DNA of 64,000 nt from Tardiphaga sp. P9-11 (lineage in GTDB: Bacteria > Pseudomonadota > Alphaproteobacteria > Rhizobiales > Xanthobacteraceae), in contig NZ_NPKQ01000010.1 in assembly GCF_008329525.1 (NCBI RefSeq), positions 124,001 through 188,000 of the forward strand, in the 5' to 3' direction. Positions 1-8,333 of this stretch are shown here, piece after piece (positions within the stretch are counted from its first letter, which is position 1; each line of letters starts with the position of its first letter). Position numbers and translations under genes: made by a program. The notes under the pieces were generated by a model. The model ran no database searches. It worked only from the letters and a program-made list of their open reading frames with translations, and was not told the origin of the DNA.

Positions 1-367
1 CGACGGTGCCGGTAATGGCGCCGAGAATGGCGCCGACCAGGATGACCGCATAAGCCAGACCGCCCGGAATCTTTCCGAACAGTTGGCCTGTGCCTTCCAG
101 CAAATCTTCAGCGAGGCCGCAGCGTTCGAGAATGGCGCCCATGAAGGTGAAAAAGGGGATCGACAGCAATAGGTCGTTGGAGACCGTCCCGTAGAACCGG
201 AACGGCAAGGCCTGCAGGAACGACGGATCGAAGTGCCCGGTGAAGATGCCGATGATGCCGAACGACAGGCCGACAGCGGCCAGCGAAAAGGCGACCGGAA
301 AGCCGATGATCATGAAGCAGATCATCGTGCCAAACATCAGTGGAGGCATCACGCCGTAGGAAAACAT
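1..367 (-). CDS. dctM: TRAP transporter large permease (DctM), 5' part only
   Basis: N-terminal ~122 residues of the 12-TM subunit of a tripartite ATP-independent periplasmic transporter, which carries out Na+-driven uptake of carboxylates or similar acids across the inner membrane. The visible protein has the family's N-terminal membrane segments, the hallmark SIPFFTFMGAILE stretch and the following LAEDLLEG/GQLFGKIPGGLAY region. The gene runs off the left edge, so the rest is missing. The ATG at 365-367 is preceded by AGGA with 6-nt spacing. It lies 104 bp downstream of the small permease gene on the same strand, the usual dctQM order. The substrate cannot be told without the binding protein, which is not in the window. 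Confidence 0.93.
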   Translation of the reverse strand, partial: MFSYGVMPPLMFGTMICFMIIGFPVAFSLAAVGLSFGIIGIFTGHFDPSFLQALPFRFYGTVSNDLLLSIPFFTFMGAILERCGLAEDLLEGTGQLFGKIPGGLAYAVILVGAILGAITGTV

Positions 368-471
368 CGCTCGTCCTGACTATCGCAAAGCTTGGAAGTG
401 AAAGGCTTGGAAGTGAGAGTATTGGCGCACGGTCGTGGGCGACAAAACCTGTGCCGAAACGACAGTCGCTG

Positions 472-1023
472 CTATTGCAGCGGCGCCTCATAATGGGTGT
501 CGATCTTGACCACGCCGGCGAGAGCCGCAACCCGCTTGGCCAGCTCCGCCGCGCCCTGCAGGAACAGCAATGCAAATCCCACCGGCAAAATCAGTTTGAC
601 CGGCCACAGGATCAGGCCACCGGCGTTGCTAGAGATTTCCTGCAGGCGCCAGGAGTTCAGGAAGAACGGTACGGTCATATAAGTCAGGTAGGCCATGGCG
701 GGCAGCAGGAAGATGATGATCCCGAAAATGTCGATCAGCAAACGGGCGCGATCGGTCACGGCCGAGTAGAGCAGGTCGACCCGGACATGCTCGTTCATCC
801 GCAGGGTCTGGGCGGCGCCAAGAAACACAATCCCGGCGAACATGTACCACTGGATCTCAAGCCAGCCGTTGGACGAGTAATTGAACAGATAGCGGATCGT
901 CGCATTGCCGGCACTGACGATGCAGGCCAGCAGCACCAACCATTTGGCGACGTATCCAAATACATCGCTCAAGCTGTCGATCAAGCGCGTGATTTTGAGT
1001 AAGTTCACAGTTTCCCCCGTCAT
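472..1023 (-). CDS. dctQ: TRAP transporter small permease (DctQ)
   Basis: 183-aa protein of the usual size for the 4-TM small subunit. Hydrophobic segments lie near residues 25-45, 62-82, 95-120 and 145-165, with the family-typical GWLEIQWYMFAGIVFLGAAQ and MNEHVRVDLLY segments. It forms the membrane complex with DctM, encoded just downstream on the same strand. No Shine-Dalgarno precedes the ATG at 1021-1023; a GTG five codons in is too close to GGGGGAA to be better. No DctP binding protein lies upstream, so it must be elsewhere or beyond the left edge. Confidence 0.9.
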   Translation of the reverse strand: MTGETVNLLKITRLIDSLSDVFGYVAKWLVLLACIVSAGNATIRYLFNYSSNGWLEIQWYMFAGIVFLGAAQTLRMNEHVRVDLLYSAVTDRARLLIDIFGIIIFLLPAMAYLTYMTVPFFLNSWRLQEISSNAGGLILWPVKLILPVGFALLFLQGAAELAKRVAALAGVVKIDTHYEAPLQ

Positions 1024-1042
1024 CGCTGCAGCGCGTGCCTTA

Positions 1043-1058
1043 TTTTCCTAAAGGAAAA
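1043..1058. promoter_or_regulatory. AT-rich dyad upstream of the TRAP operon
   Basis: Perfect inverted repeat TTTTCC-TAAA-GGAAAA, 20 bp upstream of the dctQ start. The position suits an operator or a leader hairpin for the TRAP genes. No regulator gene is adjacent. From 1059 to 1483 I see no gene or other recognisable element. Confidence 0.35.
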
Positions 1059-1483
1059 GCACCCTTCCGCTGAACGAAGTCACGGGTTGGACCATTTCAG
1101 CGTGTCAAAATGCCGTCAATCGGAAAAAGGACAAATTGACGCAAAGGCGCAGTTATGTACCAATTCCAGCCTATTAGACCTGAGCGCGGGTGAGCGTCTG
1201 GTTCGGCTGATTGGAGAGGGAGCAAATTGGAATGCTCTCTAGCCCGGCAAGTGGTGACCTGCCGCGCTCCTATTCCACCTGCGCTGAGGTGACCCACGCG
1301 ATCTCACATGCTACCGTTGGCACTCGGGAGACCTTGCCGGGGCCGGTAAGATGGCATGCCAACCTATCTCGTTCGAATAATTGAGACCCGTGATCTCGTC
1401 GGGTCTTCTCTGCCGATAATATCGTTCAGCTCATCGATATCGTTGACGAATGCACCGAGCCCGATGAGTGCGAGTATACGCGC

Positions 1484-1747
1484 ATGGGCCCTGGCGGTAT
1501 CATGTGGGCGAGCCCGGCAATACCGATCCCGATCGCGATCCCTGAGGATGCCGACGGCGGAGAGCCGGATCCCATGCCATGGAGTGACGCCAGCGTTACT
1601 GAAACTTGGTGGGATTACTTCTACGGATACGCGAGCTATCGCTGGAAGCGCTTCTTTCCTGACGATCCGCCGAAGCCTAAACAGCCGGTGCTGCCGCAGC
1701 GACCGGGGCCAGGGCATGTGGTACCGTTCAAGAAGAAGCGAAAGTGA
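1484..1747 (+). CDS. Small hypothetical protein, proline-rich C-terminus
   Basis: Open frame of 87 codons. The C-terminal half has an aromatic cluster (WWDYFYGYASYRWKRFF) followed by a Pro/Lys-rich tail ending in KKKRK, which looks like real protein rather than a shadow frame. No clear ribosome binding site precedes 1484; inner ATGs at 1502 and 1574 are alternatives. No domain recognised. It ends 12 bp before a tRNA-like element in gene-poor DNA, so it may be a small orphan gene or a relic. Function unknown. Confidence 0.4.
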   Translation: MGPGGIMWASPAIPIPIAIPEDADGGEPDPMPWSDASVTETWWDYFYGYASYRWKRFFPDDPPKPKQPVLPQRPGPGHVVPFKKKRK

Positions 1748-1759
1748 GGGAATTTCTTA

Positions 1760-1846
1760 CGGGGCTCAGCCTTTTCAAGGGGACGAATGAGACTGTAAAT
1801 CAGTCGTCTTATGACTTCGAAGGTTCGAGTCCTTCTTCCCCGACCA
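1760..1846 (+). tRNA. tRNA-Tyr-like element (GTA), degenerate 5' half
   Basis: The 3' half is convincingly tRNA: a T-arm GAAGG-TTCGAGT-CCTTC, acceptor strand TTCCCCG, discriminator A and encoded CCA at 1844-1846. It is preceded by a class II variable arm (GTC-TTAT-GAC) and the CTGTAAA loop expected for tRNA-Tyr. The 87-nt length also fits tRNA-Tyr. The 5' half does not: only five of seven acceptor pairs form (CGGGG with CCCCG), no normal D-arm with its GG pair is visible, and the canonical 5-bp anticodon stem fails. An alternative GACTG-TAAAT-CAGTC hairpin forms instead. Most likely a decayed or element-derived tRNA-Tyr, possibly a tRNA 3' end left by integration. Confidence 0.5.
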
Positions 1847-2067
1847 TCGTCTTTTCATTGACGAATTGGCCCCGCGGGGCGGTGGCAGGCAATTCGATTT
1901 TCGGTGTTTGTTCGCACGTTCATGCTGTGTCGATCCCGCCTCCACCAACGTTTCATCTTTTGGACGAGATATCTTTCAGATCCATCTCATCGATCGCAGA
2001 AGGGCTAGCGTAAAAAGCCCGCCGGTGAGGCGCGATGGTGGAGGTGCGCGAGACTTTGAGCGATGCG

Positions 2068-2084
2068 TTAACCTTTCGTTAACC
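2068..2084. promoter_or_regulatory. CtrA-type box (TTAA-N7-TTAA)
   Basis: The sequence TTAACCTTTCGTTAACC matches the alphaproteobacterial CtrA consensus TTAA-N7-TTAA exactly and is itself nearly palindromic. It lies ~455 bp upstream of the nearest downstream start (2540), which is far for direct control, so an unannotated promoter or small RNA between them is possible. Binding is inferred only. Confidence 0.4.
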
Positions 2085-2151
2085 ACGTCAGTCCAGCCTC
2101 CGGCTATGCGGTGGATCGCGACTCTTGGGGAACCGGTGACCGCAGAGAGAA

Positions 2152-2184
2152 GCCGTCCGGCTCGGACCCGGACGGCTTCTTGCC
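2152..2184 (+). terminator. Strong GC hairpin, terminator-like
   Basis: Perfect 9-bp stem GCCGTCCGG / CCGGACGGC with a 7-nt loop, followed by TTCTTG. It could end a small transcript starting near the CtrA-like box at 2068. The T-tract is weak. Confidence 0.4.
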
Positions 2185-2539
2185 CAACATCAATTTTCCG
2201 CCGGGCCACTCAACGCGCAACGTCGCCAGAGCGGAATATAATCGCTCGGCGACGCTGGCTTAATTACTGGGCCGCACAATCCCCAGTTCGGGTATGTGTG
2301 GTGAACCCCTCAAAAGGTTCAACGCATTCGACCGCTTTTTATCATCCAATATAGGTGAGGCAGCCAGTCGCCAGAGGCCACCCGCAGCTCCAAAGTTAGC
2401 AACGGATGGCCTTCCGAATGGCGCGTGGGCATCTATATTGAAGTTGAGCGTGGCCGGAATTGGTAGCCGCGCTGGTTTTGGAAATGGCCGCAATAATCAT
2501 TTTCAAACAAGTGAGGCACAGCCTCGTGGGAGTTTGTCG

Positions 2540-2815
2540 ATGCACAGCGCCTACATCAACGGGAAAGATATCAGAACCGGCACGGTGATCTCTGTCGCCG
2601 CCAAATCGGTCGCGCCGGGAGAAATTCTTGCGCTCGAATACCCAAACAAAAGCCGGGTGTCAGGCAAGGTCATCTCAGCTTCGCACAACGAGCTCGAAGT
2701 CGAGATCAATTCGGAGGGGTGGCGGCTGCGTCCACACGCTCCGAGTGATGATACTATCCACAATGACCTGTCCAACGAAGATGCGTCATTCTGGACAGTT
2801 CAGGCCAAGCTTTAA
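2540..2815 (+). CDS. Small conserved-looking hypothetical protein
   Basis: 91-aa soluble protein starting at the ATG preceded by GGGAG with 7-nt spacing. The frame is open 82 codons further upstream, but that part lacks protein character and a ribosome site. The sequence alternates hydrophobic and charged residues (GTVISVAAKSVAPGEILAL, SGKVISASHNELEVEI), suggesting a small beta-barrel fold. No family recognised. A 54-codon membrane gene and a hairpin terminator follow on the same strand. Confidence 0.6.
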   Translation: MHSAYINGKDIRTGTVISVAAKSVAPGEILALEYPNKSRVSGKVISASHNELEVEINSEGWRLRPHAPSDDTIHNDLSNEDASFWTVQAKL

Positions 2816-2914
2816 GCTATTGGTCCTGGCCTGTTTCCGACCTCTGCGGCCGGTTTGATTTCACGAGTGGCCGAACCAGGAATATGATCGACCAGGCACT
2901 GAAGGGACGAAGCG

Positions 2915-3079
2915 ATGACCTCAGCCCTTTCGCAAGTCGCCGCTGTAGCGGCTGGCTTGGCCCTATGCGCCACCGCCTTCATCGTTACGCCGCGGAGTCC
3001 CCTGAAGGGCGTGACCGTCGCGGTCACCTTTGGCATTGTGGCAGCTCTGCTCATAACGGTGGCGCGCAATTTCGGGTAG
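2915..3079 (+). CDS. Small two-helix membrane protein
   Basis: 54-aa protein with two hydrophobic segments (about residues 5-24 and 31-50) separated by a short TPRSPLKG loop. A purine-rich AAGGGA lies 7 nt before the ATG. A hairpin terminator begins 10 bp after the stop, which supports a real gene. Function unknown; such short membrane proteins are common and often missed. Confidence 0.55.
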   Translation: MTSALSQVAAVAAGLALCATAFIVTPRSPLKGVTVAVTFGIVAALLITVARNFG

Positions 3080-3088
3080 CAAAAAGCA

Positions 3089-3115
3089 GGGCCGCCTCAG
3101 TGGACGGCCTCTTTC
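3089..3115 (+). terminator. Hairpin terminator after the small genes
   Basis: GGCCG (3090-3094) pairs with CGGCC (3105-3109), extended inwards by CC/GG with one bulge, then TCTTTC. It lies in the convergent gap between the small membrane gene and the aldehyde dehydrogenase, so it may serve both strands. Confidence 0.5.
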
Positions 3116-3174
3116 GTTCTAACGTTGCTGCGAAGAACGATGAACCAGAATGCGTCCCAGCCACCAAAAACATC

Positions 3175-4600
3175 TCACGCAAATTTATGCGAGACGTTCT
3201 TCGTGACCGTATAGCAGGCGAGACCTTCGGTGCCGCCTTCGCGGCCATAGCCTGAATCCTTGACGCCGCCGAATGGCGTTTCGGCCGTCGACGCCACGAA
3301 GTGGTTGATGGTGAGGTTGCCTGTTTCGACGTCGTTGGAGATGCGTTGCACATTGTCGGCTGATGTCGTGAAGGCATAGGCGGCGAGGCCGAAGGGAAGC
3401 GCATTGGCCCTGGTGATGGCTTCGTCGAGATCGCGTACCGGATTGATCAGTGCCAGCGGGCCGAACGGCTCTTCGTTCATTGCCAAGGCATCGTCGGGTA
3501 CGTCGGCCAGCACGGTGAGCGGATAGAAATAGCCGCGATTGTTGATGCGCTGGCCGCCGGCGAGTACGCGCGCCCCGCGATCCCTTGCATCCGACACCAG
3601 TCGTTCCATCGCCGCGATACGACGGCCATTTGCCAGCGGGCCAAGTTGCGTGGACGGGTCCATGCCGTTGCCGATCTTCAGTTTCGCGGCGCCTTCCGCA
3701 AAACTCCTGGCGAAAAGTTTCGTAATGCTTCTCATGGACGAAGAAGCGCGTCGGAGCGACGCAGACTTGGCCGGCATTGCGCGATTTGGTGACGACTGAC
3801 GCGGCTGCCGTGGCGACCGGATCCGCATCTTCGCAGACGATGACTGGGCCGTGGCCGCCGAGTTCCATGATCGCCGGCTTCATGTACTGGCCAGCCATGG
3901 CGGCGAGATGTTTGCCGACTGGCACCGAGCCTGTGAAGGTGATCAGGCGGATCGCCTGATGCGGTACCAGATAGCTTGAGATTTCGGCGGGATCGCCGAA
4001 CATGAGATTGAGCACGCCGGGCGGCAGGCACGCATCGTGGAAGGCGCGCACCAACTGCAATGCACCGGCCGGAGTTTCTTCCGAAGCTTTCAGGATGATC
4101 GAGCAGCCCGACGCCAACGCGCCGGCAACCTTGCGGGCCGGTGAGCTCGTCGGGAAATTCCATGGCGAGAACGCCGCCACCGGGCCGATAGGCTGGCGAT
4201 ACACGGTGTGATGCAAACCGGGGCCGGCCGGGATCACACGGCCATACATCCGCATGCCTTCGGTGGCATCCCATTCGATGATCTCGGCGCCGCGCAGGAT
4301 TTCGAGCTTGGCCTGTTCGAGCGGCTTGCCCTGTTCGAGCGTCATCGCCAGGGCCATCTCGTCTACGCGCGAACGGATCAGCGCGGCGGCTTTCAGGATG
4401 ATCTGCGCGCGCGCATTGGGCGCGGTCTTGCGCCAGACGTGGAAGCCGCGCTGCGCGGCAGCCAGCGCATCGTCGAGATCGGCGCGGGTGGCATGCGGCA
4501 CGGTGCCGAGCACGCTCTCGTCCGCGGGATTGACGATCGGTGTGCCCGAAGCCCGGCGCCAATGTCCGTCTACGTAAAGCTCGATCTCTGGATAGGCCAT
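3175..4600 (-). pseudogene. NAD(P)-dependent aldehyde dehydrogenase, frameshifted
   Basis: Reads as a ~475-residue ALDH-superfamily enzyme of the succinate-semialdehyde dehydrogenase type, but in two frames. The N-terminal ~300 residues (start ATG 4598-4600) include the cofactor-binding FSPWNFP region, the general-base glutamate in MELGGHGP and the nucleophile in GQVCVAPTRF. The C-terminal part, from AEGAAKLKIGNG through NEEPFGPLALINP and TPFGGVKDSGYGREGG to the stop at 3175, is in another frame. The break is near 3700-3703, a run of four A on the plus strand. Removing one base restores EFAEGAA. This is either a recent inactivating indel or a sequencing error; the absence of other lesions favours a very recent event or an error. 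It diverges from the TctC gene across a repeat-rich intergenic region. Confidence 0.85.
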
Positions 4601-4677
4601 TCGCAAGTCCGCTTTCTTGATTGCTGGAGACGGTTGACTCCGCCTCGCTTGCGCGGCATCAAACATATGTTGATATA

Positions 4678-4708
4678 ATAGAACAAGCGTTCTGTCTGAT
4701 AGAACAAG
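4678..4708. promoter_or_regulatory. Repeated dyad, candidate operator between ALDH and tctC
   Basis: Two direct copies of ATAGAACAAG start 21 bp apart (4678 and 4699). The first overlaps a perfect inverted repeat AGAAC-AAGC-GTTCT (4680-4693), and GTTCT is again inverted relative to the second AGAAC. This threefold half-site arrangement in a divergent promoter region is typical of IclR-type operators, and an iclR gene lies at 9296. The pairing of regulator and site is inference. Confidence 0.45.
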
Positions 4709-4867
4709 ATGGAATTGGATCAGATCGACGATGCGCGCGGGCGGGCGACACGAGACGGCGACGATGGCAGCGGTGGACGCCGCGACGCGTGCCGTTCCTG
4801 TGCCCGTCATCGCCTGTCGGATGCACTGAGCCACAAGGCCTCAAGAAAAAGGGGTGGGAGCAGAGAC

Positions 4868-5863
4868 ATGACAGGGCACAAAGCCGCGTGGTCATTCACA
4901 CGCCGCGCAGTGATCGCAGGCACATTCGCCGCAAGCGCGATGGTGCTGATGCCGGCACACGCGCAGGACGGCTATCCGAGCAAGATGATCCGCCTGCTGG
5001 TGCCGTTCCCGGCCGGCAGCGCCACCGACGTGGAAGCGCGCTTCCTCGCCGAGAAGGTCGGCGTCGTGCTCGGCCAGAAGATCCTGGTCGACAACAAGCC
5101 GGGCGCCAATGCCAATATCGGTGCCGCCGAAGTCGCGCGCGCGGCGGGCGATGGCTACACGCTGTATCTCGCCACCAACTCCACCCATTCGGCCAATTTG
5201 CATCTCTACAACAAAATGCCGTTCGACCCCGTCGCCGACTTCACGCCGATCGCGCGGCTGACGCGCAATCCGCTGGTGATGGTGGTCAACAAGGATTTCC
5301 CGGCGAAGGACCTCAAGGAGTTCATCGCCTACGGCAAGGCCAATCCCGGCAAGCTGAGCTACGGCTCGGGCAACACCGGCAGCATGGCCGCCGCGCAGCT
5401 GGTGCGATCGCTCGCCGGCATCGATGCCGTTCGCATCTCGTATCCCGGCACACCGCAGGCGATCACCGACCTGCTCGGTGGCCGCATCGAATTCGTCATC
5501 ACCGACGTCGCGGTGACGCGTGAATTCATCAACAATGGCAGCCTGCGTGCGTTGGGCGTGACGACGGTGCAGAGGGTCGCGTCGCTGCCCAACGTGGCGC
5601 CGATGGCCGAGGTCGGTCTGCCCGGCTACGACTTCGCCGCCTGGAGTGGTCTGTTCGGTCCGAAGAACGTGCCGGCCGACGTGGTCGAGAAACTCAACAA
5701 GGCGTTCCTGCAGGTGATGGCCACGGATGAAGCGAAAAAGTTCTTCGCCGATATCGGCCTCGAGCCGGATGTCTCGTCGCCCGCCGGTCTCGCCGAGCAC
5801 GTGACCAAGCAGACGGAATTGTGGGGGAAGATCATCAAGGAGTCCGGCCTTGAAAAAATCTGA
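4868..5863 (+). CDS. Bug/TctC-family periplasmic tricarboxylate-binding protein
   Basis: 331-aa protein. The signal peptide (twin-arginine-like TRRAVIAGTF, cleavage near AHA-QDG) is followed by the Bug-family opening YPSKMIRLLVPFPAGSATD, the GANANIGAAEVARAAGDGYTL region and SYGSGNTGS. The start is the ATG after GGGAG; the frame is open upstream but carries no signal-peptide character. In the TTT system this protein delivers citrate-like carboxylates to TctAB. No tctA or tctB is present here, so it is an orphan that may pair with permeases elsewhere or act as a sensor. It heads an operon with the genes to ~9283. Confidence 0.92.
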   Translation: MTGHKAAWSFTRRAVIAGTFAASAMVLMPAHAQDGYPSKMIRLLVPFPAGSATDVEARFLAEKVGVVLGQKILVDNKPGANANIGAAEVARAAGDGYTLYLATNSTHSANLHLYNKMPFDPVADFTPIARLTRNPLVMVVNKDFPAKDLKEFIAYGKANPGKLSYGSGNTGSMAAAQLVRSLAGIDAVRISYPGTPQAITDLLGGRIEFVITDVAVTREFINNGSLRALGVTTVQRVASLPNVAPMAEVGLPGYDFAAWSGLFGPKNVPADVVEKLNKAFLQVMATDEAKKFFADIGLEPDVSSPAGLAEHVTKQTELWGKIIKESGLEKI

Positions 5864-6245
5864 TCCTGTCAGCTCTGCATTCGAACAGCTCCCGACGCTG
5901 CTGGAGCGCGATGCCGCGTTGATCCAGCGCGGCCGCTTGCTCGATGTCGATTGCCTGCTGGGCTCGACCGAACACAGCTATCACGTCGCCATCCGTGCCG
6001 GCCGCATCGCCGACATGGTGCCGGCGCCGGTGCTCATGCGCTCGTGGACGTTCGGCTATCGCGCCACGCCCGAGGCGTGGACTGCGTTCTGGCAGCCGAT
6101 GCCGAAGGCCGGCTGGCATGACCTGCTGTCGCTCACCAAGCGCGGCGCAGCCACGCTGGACGGCGACATCAAGCCGTTCATGACCCATCTGCAGTATTTC
6201 AAGGATCTGCTGGCTTTGCCGCGCGGTGCGGGAGGTGCGGCATGA
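5850..6245 (+). CDS. Small SCP2-like hypothetical protein
   Basis: 131-aa protein starting at TTG, with an excellent AAGGAG 7 nt upstream, overlapping the end of the tctC gene by 14 bp, so translation is probably coupled. The sequence (AIRAGRIADMVPAPV, a tryptophan-rich ATPEAWTAFWQ, then HDLLSLTKRGAATLDGD) resembles the small sterol-carrier/SCP2-like proteins found beside hydrolases in such operons; the family call is tentative. The stop overlaps the hydrolase start by 4 bp. It may bind a hydrophobic substrate or act with the hydrolase. Confidence 0.7.
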   Translation: MKKSDPVSSAFEQLPTLLERDAALIQRGRLLDVDCLLGSTEHSYHVAIRAGRIADMVPAPVLMRSWTFGYRATPEAWTAFWQPMPKAGWHDLLSLTKRGAATLDGDIKPFMTHLQYFKDLLALPRGAGGAA

Positions 6246-7099
6246 CCGGTTATATCGAGCCGATGGTCGGTCGCTACGTGCATGTCGATATCGACGGCAC
6301 AATGCACCGGATCTATTTCGAGGAAGCAGGGCAAGGCATTCCGCTGGTCTGCCTGCACACTGCGGGCTCCGACAACCGGCAGTGGCGCTACCTGCTGGCC
6401 GACGAGGAGTTCACCAAGCACTATCGCATCATCGCTTTCGATCTGCCCTGGCACGGCAAGTCAAATCCGCCCGCCAATTGGGACGGGTCCGAATATCAGC
6501 TCACCACCCAACGCTACACGCAGACGATCCGCGCGTTCTGCAAAGCGCTCGATCTCAACAAGCCTGTCGTGATGGGCTGCTCGATCGGTGGCCGCATCGT
6601 GCTCAATCTCGCCATCGATCACGCCCGCGAATTCCGTGCGCTGATCGGCCTCGAAGCCGCCGATTTCCAGGCGCCGTGGTACGATACAGCGTGGCTCAAC
6701 CGTCCCGACATCCATGGCGGCGAAGTCTGCGCCGCGCTGGTGTCCGGCCTGGTGGCGCCGCAGTCGCCGGCCGAGGCGCGCATGGAAACCCTGTGGGCCT
6801 ACAAGCAGGGTGGCCCCGGCGTGTTCAAGGGCGATCTCTATTTCTATCGCGTCGATGGCGACCTGCGTGGCCGCACCACTGCGATCGATACCAAGGCCTG
6901 TCCGCTCTATCTGCTTACCGGCGAATACGATTTCTCGTGTTCGCCCGAAGACACCGTGCGTACGGCGTCTGGCATCACGGGGGCAGAGGTCACGGTCATG
7001 GAGCAACTCGGTCATTTTCCCATGAGCGAGAACCCTGCGCAGTTCCGGCGTTACATCGCGCCGGTGCTCGCGACGATCCAACAAAAACACAGTTCCTGA
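6242..7099 (+). CDS. Alpha/beta-fold hydrolase
   Basis: 285-aa protein with the alpha/beta-hydrolase pattern: oxyanion segment LVCLHTAGSD, the DLPWHGKS turn, nucleophile elbow GCSIGG (Ser near residue 119), acid in TGEYDFSC and catalytic His in LGHFPMSENP. Likely hydrolyses an ester, thioester or C-C bond in the pathway served by the adjacent binding proteins and dehydrogenase. Its start overlaps the preceding gene by 4 bp. The specific substrate is unknown. Confidence 0.88.
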   Translation: MTGYIEPMVGRYVHVDIDGTMHRIYFEEAGQGIPLVCLHTAGSDNRQWRYLLADEEFTKHYRIIAFDLPWHGKSNPPANWDGSEYQLTTQRYTQTIRAFCKALDLNKPVVMGCSIGGRIVLNLAIDHAREFRALIGLEAADFQAPWYDTAWLNRPDIHGGEVCAALVSGLVAPQSPAEARMETLWAYKQGGPGVFKGDLYFYRVDGDLRGRTTAIDTKACPLYLLTGEYDFSCSPEDTVRTASGITGAEVTVMEQLGHFPMSENPAQFRRYIAPVLATIQQKHSS

Positions 7100-7112
7100 G
7101 GAGGGGCATCCG

Positions 7113-8318
7113 ATGAAAGCATTGAAGAGCGTATTGTATCTATCCGCCGCACTCGTGCTGTCGGCGCATGCAGCGCGCGCGGCCGAAACCATCAAGATCG
7201 GCGTGCTGAACGACCAGTCCGGCGTGTTCGCTGACAATGGCGGCACCGGCTCGGTGGCGGCGGCGAAGCTCGCGGCCGAAGAGTTCGGCGGCGAGATCAA
7301 CGGCCAGAAGATCGAGATCGTCACGGCCGATCACCAGAACAAGCCGGACGTTGCCGCAGCGACCGCGCGCCGCTGGTTCGACACCGAGAACGTCGACATG
7401 ATCGCCGATGGTGCGGCGTCGTCGGCAGGATTCGCGATCCTCGAGGTGGCGCGCCAGAAGAACAAGATCTTCACCATCAGCGGCCCCGGCTCGTCGGACT
7501 TCACCGGCAAGGCCTGCTCGGCGACCAGCTTCCACTTCAACTACGACACCTATGCCCTGTCCAAGCTGACCTCTGAGGCGATCACCAAGGCCGGTGGCAA
7601 CACCTGGTATTTCATCTCGGCCGATTATGCCTTCGGTCACGCGCTGCAGCGTGACGCCACCAAGTTCATCGAGGGCGCCGGCGGCAAGGTGATCGGTTCC
7701 TCCGCGCATCCGCTGGGGACCACCGATATGGCGTCGTTCCTGCTGCAGGCACAGGGCTCCAAGGCCAAGGTCGTCGGCCTCGCCACCTCGGGTGCCGACG
7801 TGCAGACCGCTATCAAGCAGGCCGGTGAATTCGGCATTGTCGAGAGCGGTCAGCAGCTCGCCGGTCTTCTGGTGTTCATCACCGACGTCAATGCGCTCGG
7901 CCTCAAGGCGACGCAGGGATTGCAGGTCACGACCTCGTTCTATTGGGATCTCAACGACGAGACCCGCGCCTGGACCAAGCGCTATTTCGCGCTGACCAAT
8001 AACAAGGTCCCGAGCATGGTGCAGGCCGGCGTCTATAGCGGCGTGCATCACTATCTCGCCGCCGTGAAGGCCGCGGGCACCAAGGACCCGGCCGTCGTCG
8101 CCAGGAAGATGCACGAGATGAAGGTCAATGACATGTACAACAAGGGCGTCACCGTGCGTCTCGACGGCCGCGTGTTGCACAACATGTATCTGGTGCAGGT
8201 GAAGAAGCCGGAGGAATCGAAGTACAAGTTCGATTACTACAAAGTCATCACGACTGCGCCTGGCGAACAGGCGTTCCGCCCGATGAGCGAAGGCAACTGC
8301 CCGCTGGTCAAGGGCTAG
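7113..8318 (+). CDS. Branched-chain-amino-acid-type ABC binding protein (LivK family)
   Basis: 401-aa exported protein with a signal peptide ending near HAARA-AET, then IKIGVLNDQSGVFAD and the type I periplasmic-binding fold (GTGSVAAAKLAAEEFGG, ISGPGSSDFTGKACS). GAGG lies 8 nt before the ATG. The HAAT-type transporter partners (LivHMGF) are not in the window, so this is a second orphan binding protein in the operon, alongside the TctC homologue. Substrates of this family range well beyond amino acids, including aromatic and organic acids. A hairpin terminator follows the stop. Confidence 0.9.
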   Translation: MKALKSVLYLSAALVLSAHAARAAETIKIGVLNDQSGVFADNGGTGSVAAAKLAAEEFGGEINGQKIEIVTADHQNKPDVAAATARRWFDTENVDMIADGAASSAGFAILEVARQKNKIFTISGPGSSDFTGKACSATSFHFNYDTYALSKLTSEAITKAGGNTWYFISADYAFGHALQRDATKFIEGAGGKVIGSSAHPLGTTDMASFLLQAQGSKAKVVGLATSGADVQTAIKQAGEFGIVESGQQLAGLLVFITDVNALGLKATQGLQVTTSFYWDLNDETRAWTKRYFALTNNKVPSMVQAGVYSGVHHYLAAVKAAGTKDPAVVARKMHEMKVNDMYNKGVTVRLDGRVLHNMYLVQVKKPEESKYKFDYYKVITTAPGEQAFRPMSEGNCPLVKG

Positions 8319-8333
8319 GCACCACGACATCGC

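Larger units (their letters stand above)
1847..2539. other. Gene-poor intergenic stretch
   Basis: About 690 bp with no coding region I can support. It holds a CtrA-like box and a strong GC hairpin, listed separately. Open frames here lack ribosome binding sites and have no recognisable protein character. Confidence 0.5.

Noticed and set aside
1760-1846. tmRNA or two-piece tmRNA acceptor
   Set aside because: No G-U pair at the third acceptor position, no tag frame nearby, and the T-arm and variable arm match tRNA-Tyr better.
4709-4867. Longer N-terminus for the TctC-type protein
   Set aside because: The extra residues are charged and low in protein character; the signal peptide and GGGAG support the start at 4868.
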